Below, one piece after another: positions 27,301 to 34,090 of a stretch of DNA of 64,000 bases. This DNA is from Corbicula japonica (lineage: Eukaryota; Mollusca; Bivalvia; Venerida; Cyrenidae). Each line of letters opens with the position of its first letter. Positions within the stretch are counted from its first letter, which is position 1. Location: the NCBI GenBank assembly GCA_038501625.1, contig JAZAYU010000015.1, forward strand, positions 2,998,991-3,062,990, in the 5' to 3' direction. The position numbers and the translations under genes are program-made. The notes beneath the pieces are model-generated. The model saw nothing but the letters and a program-made list of their open reading frames with translations, made no database searches and was not told the origin of the DNA.

Positions 27301-28976
27301 TTACTTTACTTTTCATTAATAATTGTGCAAAAATATGTGATGTCAAGCGTTAGTCACGTCTTACAATTGGGTGTACAAGATTTGAAACTTATGGTTTCTT
27401 TTGGAGTTCCGCTCTTGATGGCAACACATTAAATAATGATAAGTTATTATTAACAAAGAAAATAACATCACAAAAAATGAATTTTGTTAAATCGAATTAA
27501 TCATAGACCAGAGCGGAAATCAAGCACACTTACTTAATTTTTCAAATTTGACATAATTATATTCCATCCATATATGCATATTATAAAGTATGCCTAAATT
27601 ACGCAAAAACAATAGAAATAAAGAAAAAACATCAGATCCAAGTTATTGCAGAGAAACTATTATAATTTCCAGAATAATTAAAATCCAATTGAAATCCATT
27701 ATTTAAGAAAAAAAAGTACTTCAGTAACAAATTTTAATAAGAACTTTCTATAAATCTGACAGATTTACAGATTAAAAAAAAAATCTAGAACTGAAAACTA
27801 AAGATTTTTGTTATAATTTATTTATTTATGCCAAACATAAGCATATAAACAATATTTTGATTTCAAATTAAATGAGTATATTTGCGATGGGTCAAAAGCT
27901 GCATAAAATTATTTAAAATTTTCAAATTGCAGTAACATCACAGAAATTGTGCTATTTATAATCCTTAATGGTTGTTTTCTTTGAGTGAAGACAAACTTCA
28001 TAACCAAAATAAAATTAAGGTTCTTCAAATGTATTTTGAAATTTGAAAGAGACGCAAAATAAGTGGTAGACACTTGTATCTGATAAGTAAATATTTACTT
28101 ACAATTATTCACAATAAAATAATCTTCCAAAAGGGAAGTCAGTTAGAACTCTATTTAAATTTATCACTTTTTATTTCCGAAGTTTTGACCGCCTGTTCTT
28201 TATCAAGAAAAATACAGAATAATTTTCTGCGAATAACGGGAAACCAAATCTTGTTATATTTTTTAAAAATAATTATCAATTAAAACATATAAAAAGTTCG
28301 TTTGAATAAAATGAATGATATAGAATGGAGTAAAGTTATTTCATTATTTTACAACATATTTTTGCAACGTTTTATCAAACTGATAGCATACTGACCCCGA
28401 ATGCAATGAAAACAAAATCGAAAAAAAACGTCGGCAATAATTTCAGCTAACGATCTTATTCAAATCATTTTGGGTAAGTATAAAAGAGAACATCTTTGAA
28501 GAAGTTTTATTTGAACAAATGCGAATCTATTGACAGAACTTTAATTGAAATGTTTCATCAGAAACAGGTAGAACATAGAAGGTACGTAGGTACTTGCAGC
28601 CAATAAAACATGGCTTCCCGACGTTGAAATATATTAAACATAATTTAATTGTATATATACATGTAACTCTTCCCAGCAATCCTTCCCCAATCCATAAACT
28701 CATTAATGAAAATCTACATAAACTGTAAGAGCACAGAAGGAAGATATGTTCTTGCAGCCATAACAGCATGGCCTCCGAAACATTTGAAACGCCTTTTTAA
28801 ATAATTCAATAATTTTTAACCATATCACAGTAACCCCAATCCCATCCCCTCCCCTCCCCCACGCCCCCCATAAAAATAGGTATTCATAAAATTAAAAAAA
28901 ATACTTACATTGCGGTCGTTGTTCTAATAGTCGTTGCCGTTAATATCAGTGTAATTAGGGACGCAAGAATATCCAT
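911..28976 (-). CDS. SCO-spondin-like secreted multidomain glycoprotein, 32 exons, 3' end missing
   Basis: This entry is the whole spliced gene; its exons are listed below. The 32 exons total 4597 nt (1532 codons plus one base) with every junction in frame. Domains by residue: signal peptide 1-22; EMI-like cysteine module about 23-110, ending [13 protein letters not shown]-like 111-143; TB-like CC..GGGAWG 144-197; vWD1 198-375 (GLCGDAND), C8 376-465, TIL 466-545; vWD2 about 560-758 (GLCGTFND), C8 759-841, TIL 842-995; vWD3 about 1044-1223 ([18 protein letters not shown]), C8 1224-1308, TIL 1309-1390; LDLa repeats 1391-1441, 1442-1480 and 1481-1515; then a Thr/Ser/Pro run. EMI, three vWD assemblies, then LDLa repeats is the order in SCO-spondin, an extracellular adhesion and fibre-forming protein; thrombospondin repeats would be expected next but lie outside the window. 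A gel-forming mucin or hemocytin-like protein is the main alternative. Domain calls are read from motifs; orthology is inferred. Confidence 0.85.
1411..1615 (+). mobile_element. tRNA-derived SINE
   Basis: A tRNA-like head carries a box A-like segment (GGGGTAGAGCGTCGG) and a good box B, GGTTCAAGTCC at 1454-1464. The unrelated body runs to about 1615 and ends in an A/T-rich tail. The head is not a functional tRNA gene because the body replaces the acceptor end. The body's TTGGAAACCCAGGAAG and tail recall widespread bivalve SINEs; that match is from memory and unverified. Confidence 0.65.
1780..1880. repeat. Dispersed GGCTAGGCGGCGTGG repeat, copy 1
   Basis: The core pairs CCGGGCTAGGCGGCGTGG with a TATGCAATTCCTTTACTGCC segment. 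Related copies lie near 15330-15430, 24145-24235, 54345-54430 and 57995-58040. It is a multicopy family in this window, probably a short interspersed element. Confidence 0.6.
2328..2405 (+). mobile_element. tRNA-like SINE head
   Basis: AGTGTAGTGGCTAACACTCT followed by CCCGGGTTCAATACTC resembles tRNA A and B boxes spaced as in a SINE. A short local duplication (CAATACTCAATACTCAA) breaks the cloverleaf. It is a decayed or short copy. Confidence 0.5.
2895..3011 (-). CDS. Exon 31: LDL-receptor class A repeat 2
   Basis: It encodes residues 1442-1480, with [20 protein letters not shown] and [17 protein letters not shown], a complete LDLa repeat in one phase-1 exon. Acceptor TCCAG, donor GTATGT. 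Confidence 0.92.
3211..3363. repeat. (AGT)n and (ATT)n microsatellites
   Basis: (AGT)n occupies 3211-3243 and (ATT)n about 3318-3360. The second ends about a dozen bases from the donor of exon 30. Confidence 0.95.
3375..3526 (-). CDS. Exon 30: LDL-receptor class A repeat 1
   Basis: It encodes residues 1391-1441, with [20 protein letters not shown] and [15 protein letters not shown]. All six cysteines and the acidic calcium-binding DGSDE are present. Acceptor GTCAG, donor GTAAAT, followed within about 15 bp by an (AAT)n run in the intron. Confidence 0.92.
3999..4095 (-). CDS. Exon 29: TIL domain 3, second part
   Basis: It encodes residues 1359-1390, [20 protein letters not shown] and NCQTC, the last TIL cysteines and a trailing segment. 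Acceptor AATAG, donor GTAAGA. Confidence 0.83.
4977..5126 (-). CDS. Exon 28: TIL domain 3, first part
   Basis: It encodes residues 1309-1358, [20 protein letters not shown] then [17 protein letters not shown]. This is a standard TIL opening after C8. Acceptor TTTCAG, donor GTACGT. Confidence 0.87.
6242..6351 (-). CDS. Exon 27: C8 domain 3, second part
   Basis: It encodes residues 1272-1308, with [20 protein letters not shown] and WRSRWLC, completing C8. Acceptor TTTCAG, donor GTAAGT. A minus-strand SINE begins about 25 bp upstream of the acceptor. Confidence 0.87.
6376..6620 (-). mobile_element. tRNA-derived SINE, fullest copy
   Basis: On the minus strand the head reads AGCTCAATTGGTTGCGTCGC, a box A, then GCGGGTTCGCTCCCAGC, a box B. 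The body carries AAAAGTCTCCCCGTACAT on the same strand. Partial copies lie at 4909-4955, 8668-8745, 12008-12180 and around 15040-15170 and 15470-15550. A 138-codon open frame over this copy is an accident of the SINE. Confidence 0.65.
7025..7170 (-). CDS. Exon 26: C8 domain 3, first part
   Basis: It encodes residues 1224-1271, with [20 protein letters not shown] and [11 protein letters not shown], typical of C8. Acceptor CTTAG, donor GTAAGA. Confidence 0.87.
7648..7847 (-). CDS. Exon 25: vWD domain 3, GLCG motif
   Basis: It encodes residues 1157-1223, with [20 protein letters not shown] and [12 protein letters not shown], the third GLCG signature and the conserved W-K segment. Acceptor GTAAG, donor GTAAGT. 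Confidence 0.9.
8395..8613 (-). CDS. Exon 24: vWD domain 3, core
   Basis: It encodes residues 1084-1156, with [20 protein letters not shown] and later [20 protein letters not shown], the strand-rich middle of vWD. Acceptor TTCAG, donor GTAATG. Confidence 0.87.
9129..9248 (-). CDS. Exon 23: start of vWD domain 3 with GDPH
   Basis: It encodes residues 1044-1083, [20 protein letters not shown] and [11 protein letters not shown]. The Gly-Asp-Pro-His at residues 1050-1053 is the tetrapeptide at which some mucin and FCGBP vWD domains self-cleave. Acceptor TTTAG, donor GTAATT. Confidence 0.9.
9767..9816 (-). CDS. Exon 22: short linker exon before vWD 3
   Basis: It encodes residues 1027-1043, [16 protein letters not shown]. 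It is the smallest exon (50 nt); its phases match both neighbours, which supports it. Acceptor TACAG, donor GTAAGT. Confidence 0.7.
10094..10304. mobile_element. TTAA-flanked MITE (piggyBac-like)
   Basis: The element begins CCCTTTCC and ends GGAAAGGG, with TTAA directly outside both ends (10094-10097, 10301-10304). A TTAA target and a CCC start are piggyBac traits. Inside are mirrored GATCAG..GATCTGCACTGG blocks. Other copies of the core lie at about 26630-26787 and 63425-63590. No transposase is encoded. Confidence 0.65.
10319..10413 (-). CDS. Exon 21: end of the extra TIL-type module
   Basis: It encodes residues 996-1026, with [20 protein letters not shown] and a closing WVDCKK. Acceptor TTTAG, donor GTAAGT. 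A TTAA-flanked MITE ends 15 bp beyond it in the intron. Confidence 0.82.
10858..11053 (-). CDS. Exon 20: extra TIL-type module
   Basis: It encodes residues 930-995. The exon closes the preceding segment ([15 protein letters not shown]) and opens a further TIL-like module ([20 protein letters not shown] then [12 protein letters not shown]). A second TIL in this place separates assemblies 2 and 3. Acceptor TTTCAG, donor GTTAGT. Confidence 0.83.
11759..11931 (-). CDS. Exon 19: TIL domain 2, second part
   Basis: It encodes residues 873-929, with [20 protein letters not shown] and a following [10 protein letters not shown] segment. Acceptor AATAG, donor GTAGGT. Confidence 0.85.
12008..12185 (-). 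mobile_element. tRNA-derived SINE, second copy
   Basis: It shows the same head and body order as the 6376-6620 copy: TAGGAATCGAACTC, the GCCTAACCATGCAATCCCAA core and GGTTGATCGGACAACCCGTA. Confidence 0.6.
12237..12328 (-). CDS. Exon 18: TIL domain 2, first part
   Basis: It encodes residues 842-872, with [20 protein letters not shown] and GLCRDFQ, the first half of a TIL domain. Acceptor TGTAG, donor GTAAAA. Confidence 0.82.
12490..12627. mobile_element. Palindromic MITE, copy 1
   Basis: The element is almost one perfect inverted repeat, from CCAAGGTTATAAAACTGAGC to GCTCAGCTTTATAACCTT, centred near 12559. Arms hold TCTGATTGGCTGAAATGGCG and its complement. It would fold into a hairpin with arms of about 65 nt. 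No coding capacity. Confidence 0.8.
12877..13126 (-). CDS. Exon 17: C8 domain 2
   Basis: It encodes residues 759-841. [20 protein letters not shown], then [11 protein letters not shown] and [20 protein letters not shown] form a complete C8 cysteine pattern in one exon; in assembly 1 the same domain is split over two exons. Acceptor TACAG, donor GTAAGA. Confidence 0.9.
13800..13980. repeat. Tandem duplication of exon 16 end plus intron
   Basis: About 80 bp at 13800-13877 repeats at 13905-13980, including the last 19 nt of exon 16 and its splice donor. See findings. Confidence 0.85.
13961..14122 (-). CDS. Exon 16: vWD domain 2, GLCG motif
   Basis: It encodes residues 705-758, starting [20 protein letters not shown], the second GLCG signature. 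Acceptor AAAG, donor GTAAAC. The last 19 nt and this donor are duplicated 105 bp further into the intron. Confidence 0.88.
14159..14329. mobile_element. Pogo/Tigger-like MITE with TA target site
   Basis: It begins CAGTATAACCTGTG, ends CAGGGTTGACTG and has TA on both sides. A sister copy of nearly equal length lies at 52000-52169. A further diverged relative may begin near 14521. Confidence 0.65.
14767..15004 (-). CDS. Exon 15: vWD domain 2, core
   Basis: It encodes residues 625-704, with [20 protein letters not shown] and later [20 protein letters not shown], the strands and middle turn of vWD. Acceptor TTCAG, donor GTATGG. Confidence 0.88.
15689..16036. mobile_element. 348-bp MITE with long inverted ends
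   Basis: Left end AAGGGGGCACTGACATTGCA and the mirrored right end continue as near-matching arms for about 60 bp, through GAAAACTGGCTAAAATTT. No open frame of note. It lies in intron 14, 29 bp from the exon 14 donor. Confidence 0.8.
16066..16154 (-). CDS. Exon 14: vWD domain 2
   Basis: It encodes residues 596-624, containing [19 protein letters not shown]. Acceptor TTTCAG, donor GTGAGT. A 348-bp MITE ends only 29 bp beyond the donor. Confidence 0.82.
16600..16747 (-). CDS. Exon 13: start of vWD domain 2
   Basis: It encodes residues 546-595, ending [20 protein letters not shown] and YTLVQ, a vWD opening. Acceptor TTCAG, donor GTAAAC. Confidence 0.88.
17081..17321 (-). CDS. Exon 12: TIL domain 1
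   Basis: It encodes residues 466-545, [20 protein letters not shown] through [20 protein letters not shown] and CPC. This is a trypsin-inhibitor-like cysteine-rich domain, followed by the GKWYQPGE segment that often trails TIL. Acceptor TACAG, donor GTAAAT. Confidence 0.9.
17341..17640. repeat. AT-rich AATTAATTGTTTAAT repeat
   Basis: Short TTAATTAATTGTTTAAT units recur in both orientations over about 300 bp; the tract is self-complementary. Confidence 0.85.
18037..18199 (-). CDS. Exon 11: C8 domain 1, second half
   Basis: It encodes residues 412-465, with [15 protein letters not shown] and a closing WRNTFTC. The paired cysteines complete C8. Acceptor CTAG, donor GTAAGT. A 62-bp tandem repeat (18218-18425) lies directly upstream in the intron. 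Confidence 0.85.
18218..18425. repeat. Minisatellite, about 62-bp unit
   Basis: GTCAGTGGGTGAAAGTTTAT with a TGCTTATTTCAGTGGG segment recurs three to four times. Confidence 0.85.
18677..18784 (-). CDS. Exon 10: C8 domain 1, first half
   Basis: It encodes residues 376-411, [20 protein letters not shown] and a following [13 protein letters not shown]. Cysteine spacing fits the C8 domain that follows vWD. Acceptor TGTAG, donor GTGAGT; phase 0 on both sides. Confidence 0.75.
19813..19877 (-). CDS. Exon 9: end of vWD domain 1
   Basis: It encodes residues 354-375, [20 protein letters not shown] then P, the stretch after GLCG where vWD domains resume with an aligned Phe/Trp segment. Acceptor TTTCAG, donor GTAAGA. 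Confidence 0.75.
20374..20535 (-). CDS. Exon 8: vWD domain 1, GLCG motif
   Basis: It encodes residues 300-353 and ends [14 protein letters not shown], the calcium-site-containing GLCG.fN-type signature of vWD domains. Acceptor GCAG, donor GTAAGA. Confidence 0.9.
20862..20973 (-). CDS. Exon 7: vWD domain 1, middle
   Basis: It encodes residues 263-299, beta-strand-rich sequence such as [20 protein letters not shown], as expected inside vWD. Acceptor TTTCAG lies about 20 bp from the edge of the 54-bp satellite; donor GTAAGT. Confidence 0.85.
20995..22195. repeat. 54-bp satellite block in intron 6
   Basis: About 22 copies of a unit containing TCTTGTGACCTCCGAAACAT and AAATTTAACAAATCGATAGC fill the intron up to about 20 bp from the acceptor of exon 7. 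A variant (CTTGCGACCGCAGAAACATT) recurs near 21087, 21461 and 21728, hinting at a higher-order pattern. Since 54 is a multiple of three, frames stay open; the 91- and 94-codon minus frames are periodic and not taken as exons. Confidence 0.92.
22521..22714 (-). CDS. Exon 6: start of vWD domain 1
   Basis: It encodes residues 198-262. [20 protein letters not shown] followed by GGTCTYVMA is the canonical opening of a von Willebrand type D domain. It ends in phase 0 with donor GTAATC. The 54-bp satellite follows in the next intron. Confidence 0.9.
23044..23205 (-). CDS. Exon 5: TB-like CC..GGGAWG module
   Basis: It encodes residues 144-197, including [16 protein letters not shown] and [19 protein letters not shown]. 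The double cysteine followed by a glycine run and AWG recalls the TB (TGF-beta-binding) fold, and the exon is cysteine-rich throughout. The exact domain family needs a profile search. Acceptor TTTCAG, donor GTATGT. Confidence 0.8.
   Translation of the reverse strand, partial: KRISLFSTVTSTKNAGAKKRTDTPCRLSPRTLVATEAAALGAEPTKLAKFVLI
24463..24561 (-). CDS. Exon 4: EGF-like repeat
   Basis: It encodes residues 111-143, with [19 protein letters not shown] then [11 protein letters not shown]. The six-cysteine spacing and the G.....C ending fit an EGF-like domain. Acceptor TTTCAG, donor GTATGT. Confidence 0.85.
24837..25240. repeat. Tandem repeat, about 117-bp unit
   Basis: Blocks holding CATAATGAATGTTAACTTTA and ATTCCGTCATTTATTTACAG recur about four times. 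Confidence 0.85.
25344..25405 (-). CDS. Exon 3: end of the EMI-like module
   Basis: It encodes residues 90-110, containing [17 protein letters not shown]. The CC.GW.G..C pattern is the usual close of an EMI domain. Acceptor TTCCAG, donor GTACGT. A 117-bp tandem repeat lies in the intron just before it. Confidence 0.75.
26289..26489 (-). CDS. Exon 2: EMI-like cysteine module, first part
   Basis: It encodes residues 23-89, starting [19 protein letters not shown] Trp-Cys followed by spaced cysteines, completed by CCAGWNG in exon 3, is the layout of an EMI domain, which also begins SCO-spondin. Acceptor CAG and donor GTAAAT; phase 2 to phase 2. Confidence 0.7.
26490..28908. other. Intron 1 of the SCO-spondin-like gene
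   Basis: AT-rich intron. It holds the MITE ending at 26787 and, just beyond exon 1, a C-rich run at 28840-28870. I see no other structure. Confidence 0.6.
26630..26787. mobile_element. TTAA MITE family, copy 2 (left end decayed)
   Basis: It shares the CCTGATCAGCC and ATCTGGATCTA core of the 10.1-kb copy and ends GGTAAAGGGTTAA. The left terminus is not clear. Confidence 0.55.
28909..28976 (-). CDS. Exon 1: start codon and signal peptide
   Basis: It encodes residues 1-22, [20 protein letters not shown] and two more, a hydrophobic core followed by small polar residues as in a secretory signal peptide. The donor is GTAAGT at 28908 and the exon ends in phase 2, matching exon 2. The ATG is the first in frame after the TATA box. 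Confidence 0.7.
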
Positions 28977-29143
28977 TCTTGTCCCACTCGTGAACATTCA
29001 CGGACTGTGTTTTTGATTTATCTCTCACCTCTATACTTATTTGTTGAGCATTGACATAAACTCAGAAAAACAAAAACTGATGTGGACGTTCTTTGACTAG
29101 CGCGCTCGCTGTCCACTGAATCTGAAGGGCTGGTGCGCGTCAA

Positions 29144-29149
29144 TTTATA
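29144..29149 (-). promoter_or_regulatory. TATA box of the SCO-spondin-like gene
   Basis: On the minus strand this reads TATAAA, inside GAGGTATAAATTG. It lies 168 bp upstream of the start codon at 28976, so transcription would begin near 29118 and give a 5' UTR of about 140 nt. No intron signal is needed between it and the ATG. Position and match support a focused promoter; it is untested. Confidence 0.5.
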
Positions 29150-29160
29150 CCTCCCTTGTT

Positions 29161-30490
29161 GCATAGCATCACGAGGTCATATCGCATTTCGCAGAATCGC
29201 CAAAATCCTGAACAATGATAAGCCCAATATGTCGCATGCTTCCCTACCTTTCATTCGTTAAAATTTCTGTAGGTTTCCCTAAATACAAATGTCATTACAG
29301 ATAAAATGGAAATCCGATGATGTTCGCATTGAGAATATCCACCCGCTGTTACATCGGGATATTTGAGATGTAATAAACATTATGGCATTGAAACATTTTG
29401 CAGGAGATTTGTTTTATTAGACTTTCTGGAATGTTCACATTTCCCTTTGGAGTTCTTTGGCGTGCAATAATTAAGTAAGTTAAAATAAAGTGTTTACTTT
29501 AAATAGTAACGAGTTAAATAGGCTACAAGTCATAAACGCCACAGTCAAATAGGCCACAAACTGGTCAAAGGGGCCAATGAAAAAGTCAAATATGCCACAC
29601 ATTCTATTTTTCAAGACAAATAAGCCACAAAAAAGTCCAATAGGCCACTAAAAGTCTAAAATACCCCATTTTTTAACATAAGAAAAACAGGGTTTTAGAA
29701 ATTGATCGAGTTTTATCATATTAAACATGTTTTTCAAACGGGACAATGCAGTTCTTTTCAATTTTGCACAAATCAATGCCATTAGTGTATGAATACATAC
29801 ATTGAGAAAAGTTATAAGTCAAGAAAAATAGTTAGACTTAAAAATCCCTAAAATTCTATTTGCAAGAAAACGAAGAAACACAAAACAAGAATTTAAATGC
29901 CAACATGAGTGAAATGATACTGACAACAATATCTAAGATCCTTGAAAATAACTTTTAATTATGAAGAGAAAAATCAACATTTTTATTTTTGGCCATCCAT
30001 TTTCGCGACCAGGAAATTGACAGTCAAACACATCTTTACAAATTACTCACATTGTATGTATTTGTTAGACCAAAGGACCCTAGAATTTTTGTCCGTAACT
30101 CATTACTCATGAAGAAATTTAAATAGATGTTTAGTGTTTTGCTTAGTTTCTGTGATTAATTGCAAATACAATTTTAGGGATTTTAAGTGTATCTATTTTT
30201 CTTTACTATTCTAACTTTTCTTTGCGTTTGTAATAAAACATATACTAATAACATTGGTTTGTGCAAAGTTTTGTTGTGCTGCATTTTGCCGTTGGAGAGA
30301 TTTGATTATTTTCTATTTTATCAATGACGGTACAATGACAAATGCCATAGCACCATAATTCAGAATTGGGATTTACAGGGTTTAAAAACGATTAATAATT
30401 AAGAATAAAATATACCAGAACTAATTGAAGAGTGTATTGCCAAATAAAAATATCGTGCTTGTATCTCTGGTGCAAAATGTAGTCCATATA
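29161..30490. other. Upstream flank of the SCO-spondin-like gene
   Basis: No gene recognised. It contains the GGCCACA minisatellite at 29515-29665; the rest is unstructured AT-rich DNA. Confidence 0.6.
29515..29665. repeat. Minisatellite with GTCAAATAGGCCACA unit
   Basis: Units like AGTCAAATAGGCCACAAA of about 17-22 bp recur seven or eight times with drift. It lies roughly 400 bp upstream of the TATA box. Confidence 0.75.
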
Positions 30491-30492
30491 GA

Positions 30493-32255
30493 AAACAAGA
30501 GCTTCTCCGAGGAGACAGCGCGCTCGACTATTCGAATCATTTGAAACAAATGCAATTTGAAGATTAAAACAATAACAAATATGGCCAAACATTAATGTGC
30601 AATCAGGAAAAGTATTAACAAGTGAATGGGAGAAAGTAATTTTAAATAACAGAAATAATTCCATAATGTTCCATAAATATTGAACTAAAAAGGGGAATAA
30701 CTATGAAATATTTTTGGAAGAGTTAAAAAAAACTTTTTAGTAATTTATGATTGGAGAAATTTACTTTAAGTTCAATATCAAATACTTCAGTAATGTTACA
30801 GAAAAAAACTTAAGAAAAAACACATTACTTTAAAAAGCATACAGTAGGTCAAGTGAAAGTGATCTAGATTATGATGGTGAAAATGTTTTTCAAGTTTGAA
30901 GTTGATATCTGTATTAGTTTCAAAGTGATGGGCCAAGTGCATAAAAACTTGAAAACAAAATCTATTTTAAAAAGGACATAAATTTTAAAAAATTGTAGCA
31001 GAGTTTTCGGTCTTGGTGGTTATTGTAAAGATTATCATAGTGACTATACATGTATATTCTAAGTTTGAAATTAATATCTCATGTTGTTTCAAAGTTATGG
31101 ATCAAACGCATATTTCGGCTAATGCAAAAACTAAGTTCAAAAGGGGCATAACTTACAGAAATATTTCCGGTAGAGTTATGGGTCTTGTTGATAATGATTG
31201 AGAAACTGATGTCAAACATATATCTCAAGTTTCAAAGTAATATCTCTAGTTGTTTTAAAAGTTATGAGAGAATTGCCTAATTGACATAGATTTTGATGGT
31301 GAATATAAATTCTAAGTTTCAAGGTAATATCTCAAGTAGTTTCAAAGTTATAGGCAAAGTGCATATATTGCTTAACACAAAATTGAAGTGAAAAAGGGGC
31401 ATAACTTGAAAAATATTGGAAGCAGGGTAATGGGTCTTGTTGGTTATGATGTAGATTTTGATGTTGAATATATATTTCAAGTTTCAAGGCAATATCTCAA
31501 GTAGTTCTAATGTAATGAGCCAAGCAAAATGTAAGTGAAAAAGGGGGATAACCTTTAAAAATAATGGTAGCAGAGTTATAGAGTTATGGGTCTTGTTGGT
31601 AATGATGTAGAATTTGATGGTGAATATACATTCCAAGTTTCAAGTTGATATCTCAAGTAGTTTATAAGTTATGGTCCAAAGTGCATATTTTAAGTGAAAA
31701 AGGGGCATAATTTGAAAAATATTTGAAGCAGTGTTATGAGTCATGTTGGTTATGATCTAGATTTTGATGGTGAAAATAAATTTCAAGTTTCAAGGCAATA
31801 TCTTAAGTAGTTTTGAAGTTATGGGCAAAATGCATATTTTGCTTAACATAAAATATAAGAAAAAAGGTGCATAACTTGAAATATATTGACAGCAGAGTTA
31901 TGGGTGTTGTTTGTGATTATGTAGAATTTGATGGTGAATATATATTCCAAGTTTTAAGTTGATATCTCAAGTAGTTTATAAGTTATGGACCAAAGTGCAT
32001 ATTTTCCTTAACACAAAATTTAGGTGGAAAAGGGGCATAACTTGAAAAATATTGGAAGCAGAGTTATGGGTCTTGTTGGTAATGATGTAGAATTTGATGG
32101 TGAATATATATTCCAAGTTTCAAGTTGATATCATAGTAGTTTTCAAGTTATGGACCAAAGTGCATATTTTGTTTAACGGACGGAGACGCCGACGCCGACG
32201 CCGACACCGGGGCGAGTAGGATAGCTACCTATTCTTCGAATAGTCGAGCTAAAAA
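30493..32255. mobile_element. 1.76-kb element of degenerate tandem units with inverted ends
   Basis: Left end contains GCGCTCGACTATTCGAA and right end TTCGAATAGTCGAGCT, an inverted pair of about 15 bp. Between them a unit of about 150-165 bp (TATGGGTCTTGTTGGTAATG, TTTCAAGTTGATATCTCAAG, GGGGCATAACTTGAAAAATA) recurs about ten times. A (GCCGAC)n run at 32187-32206 precedes the right end. No transposase is visible. Confidence 0.75.
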
Positions 32256-32809
32256 TGACATAACATAAAAGTCAGACTGACTGGTTCATAAATTTTAAAG
32301 CTTGAATGTGACTGTCGCATGGTCGATTTTGAAATAAACATCAAGCCATAAGTCTCTTACCCTTTGATGTGAATAAATTGATATTTACTATCATTTTCAT
32401 TGAGGGATGTGCAAGTAATAAAGCCATCTGTCCTAACCACTGTGCCTCATAGACATTGGATTTTTAGTCTGAAAAACATTCCGTATGGCGCCCACCTAAC
32501 TGCATTAAATTGTCTTTATAGGACGTTTAAAATTGCTTTGACATTCTTAACTACATTTATTTTTCTTTCTTTATATAAAATTAAAAATGTATGTGTTCAT
32601 TTTTTAAATATTTGATCCCACATTTAATATACCAATAAAATATCAGTAGTATAAAATTAACCATAAACATGCAGGTGCATTTTTATCTTTACAGTACATG
32701 TATATTGCATTATGATCAAAGATATGATGAAATGCATATGTTACAAAAGAAAAATAAATTTGATTCAGTTGTTAAAACAAAAATTTATCATGTTTTTACA
32801 TTATTCTTT

Positions 32810-33597
32810 TTAAGGTAAGACCTGTGTAATAGGCACTATTAAGAATCCAACATCTGATTATATTTTCATCAACCGCTTCATACCACTGACTTGTATGCAA
32901 AATTTTAATGATTTTCACCGTGTAGTTTTTCAGATTTTTAGCTTTTTTATTTAAAAAAGTGAGAAAAAACGTGAAAGTATCCAAATTCTTTAATTGGTGA
33001 CAAAATTTTTTGTTATTGATAAATTCAACCTTAATTTTTTTACAGTTTATCCAAAATATGTTATATATTACTAAACCAATTTAAGATATAATATATAAAT
33101 ACAGAATTTATCTTAAAATGACATTTTTTGACCAAATAAATTTTTAAAAATGCATTTTTTATATTTCACGAGACTAAATTAATGAAAATTGTGCAAAATC
33201 CTGATTGGTGCAATATACCAAACTTTACCATTTTTAACTATATACCTTAAACAAAATTTAAACAAAATTTCAGAGAAGTTTACCGTCCAGTTTTAGAAAT
33301 TTTCAAATTGATGACTTGAATAAACACTATTCTGATAGCAAAAACCCCTTTAATCTTGATTATTTTGCTTATTTTAGTTTAAATCATGAGAATTTTATAT
33401 TCAATGACAGAATTACACAGGAAAAAAAGACATATGCCAATTATTTCAGCTCTAGGCTTACAAAAAAAAATAGCTTCCAGTGGGATTTGAACCCTGGTCC
33501 TCTTGCATGATAGAAATCTACTCTAATTTACTACTATAGTAACCTCCCTTGGATACTCTTCTGGATATAGGTATTCATTACACAGGTCTTACCTTAA
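32810..33597. mobile_element. 788-bp TTAA-flanked non-autonomous transposon
   Basis: A perfect 17-bp inverted repeat, GGTAAGACCTGTGTAAT at 32814-32830 and its complement at 33577-33593, is bounded on both sides by TTAA. TTAA duplication is the mark of piggyBac-type insertion, though the ends differ from the 10.1-kb family. Near the right end, TGGGATTTGAACCCTGGTC (minus strand) resembles a tRNA B box. Confidence 0.75.
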
Positions 33598-34021
33598 GAA
33601 CATCGTTTATAAAACATTGAAACATGAGACTTTCATCTTCAAAAAAAATAACATAAATCATCAATTTCGTCAATACAATATACAAGTAGGACTAATAGAC
33701 TAATACACTGTTGAATATTAGAAAACATTTTTCAATAAATTGGACTTAATATAAATTCACCTCAAAGCAGTGGTTGAAAAGCGCTTTTCCACAGAAGCAT
33801 GTTTGAACTGCAATTGTACCTTTACACTAAATACACTTGTCACTAGGTATCAGAGATCCAGTGTACAAACAAATATTTTTAATTGATATTCCTGTACCAA
33901 AAGTTAAGCTGTTATACAAAGTTATACAAATATTGATTCATTGAAAAAAAAAAGAAATATATGCATATCAGGAATCGCCAAACTCACAAAACACAGCTCC
34001 CCACGCATCGAAAAAGAAGAG

Positions 34022-34022
34022 A

Positions 34023-34089
<67 letters not shown>
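34022..34089. repeat. (GA)n microsatellite
   Basis: About 30 or more GA units. Two long open frames across it consist of Arg/Glu runs and are not genes. Confidence 0.97.
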
Positions 34090-34090
<1 letters not shown>

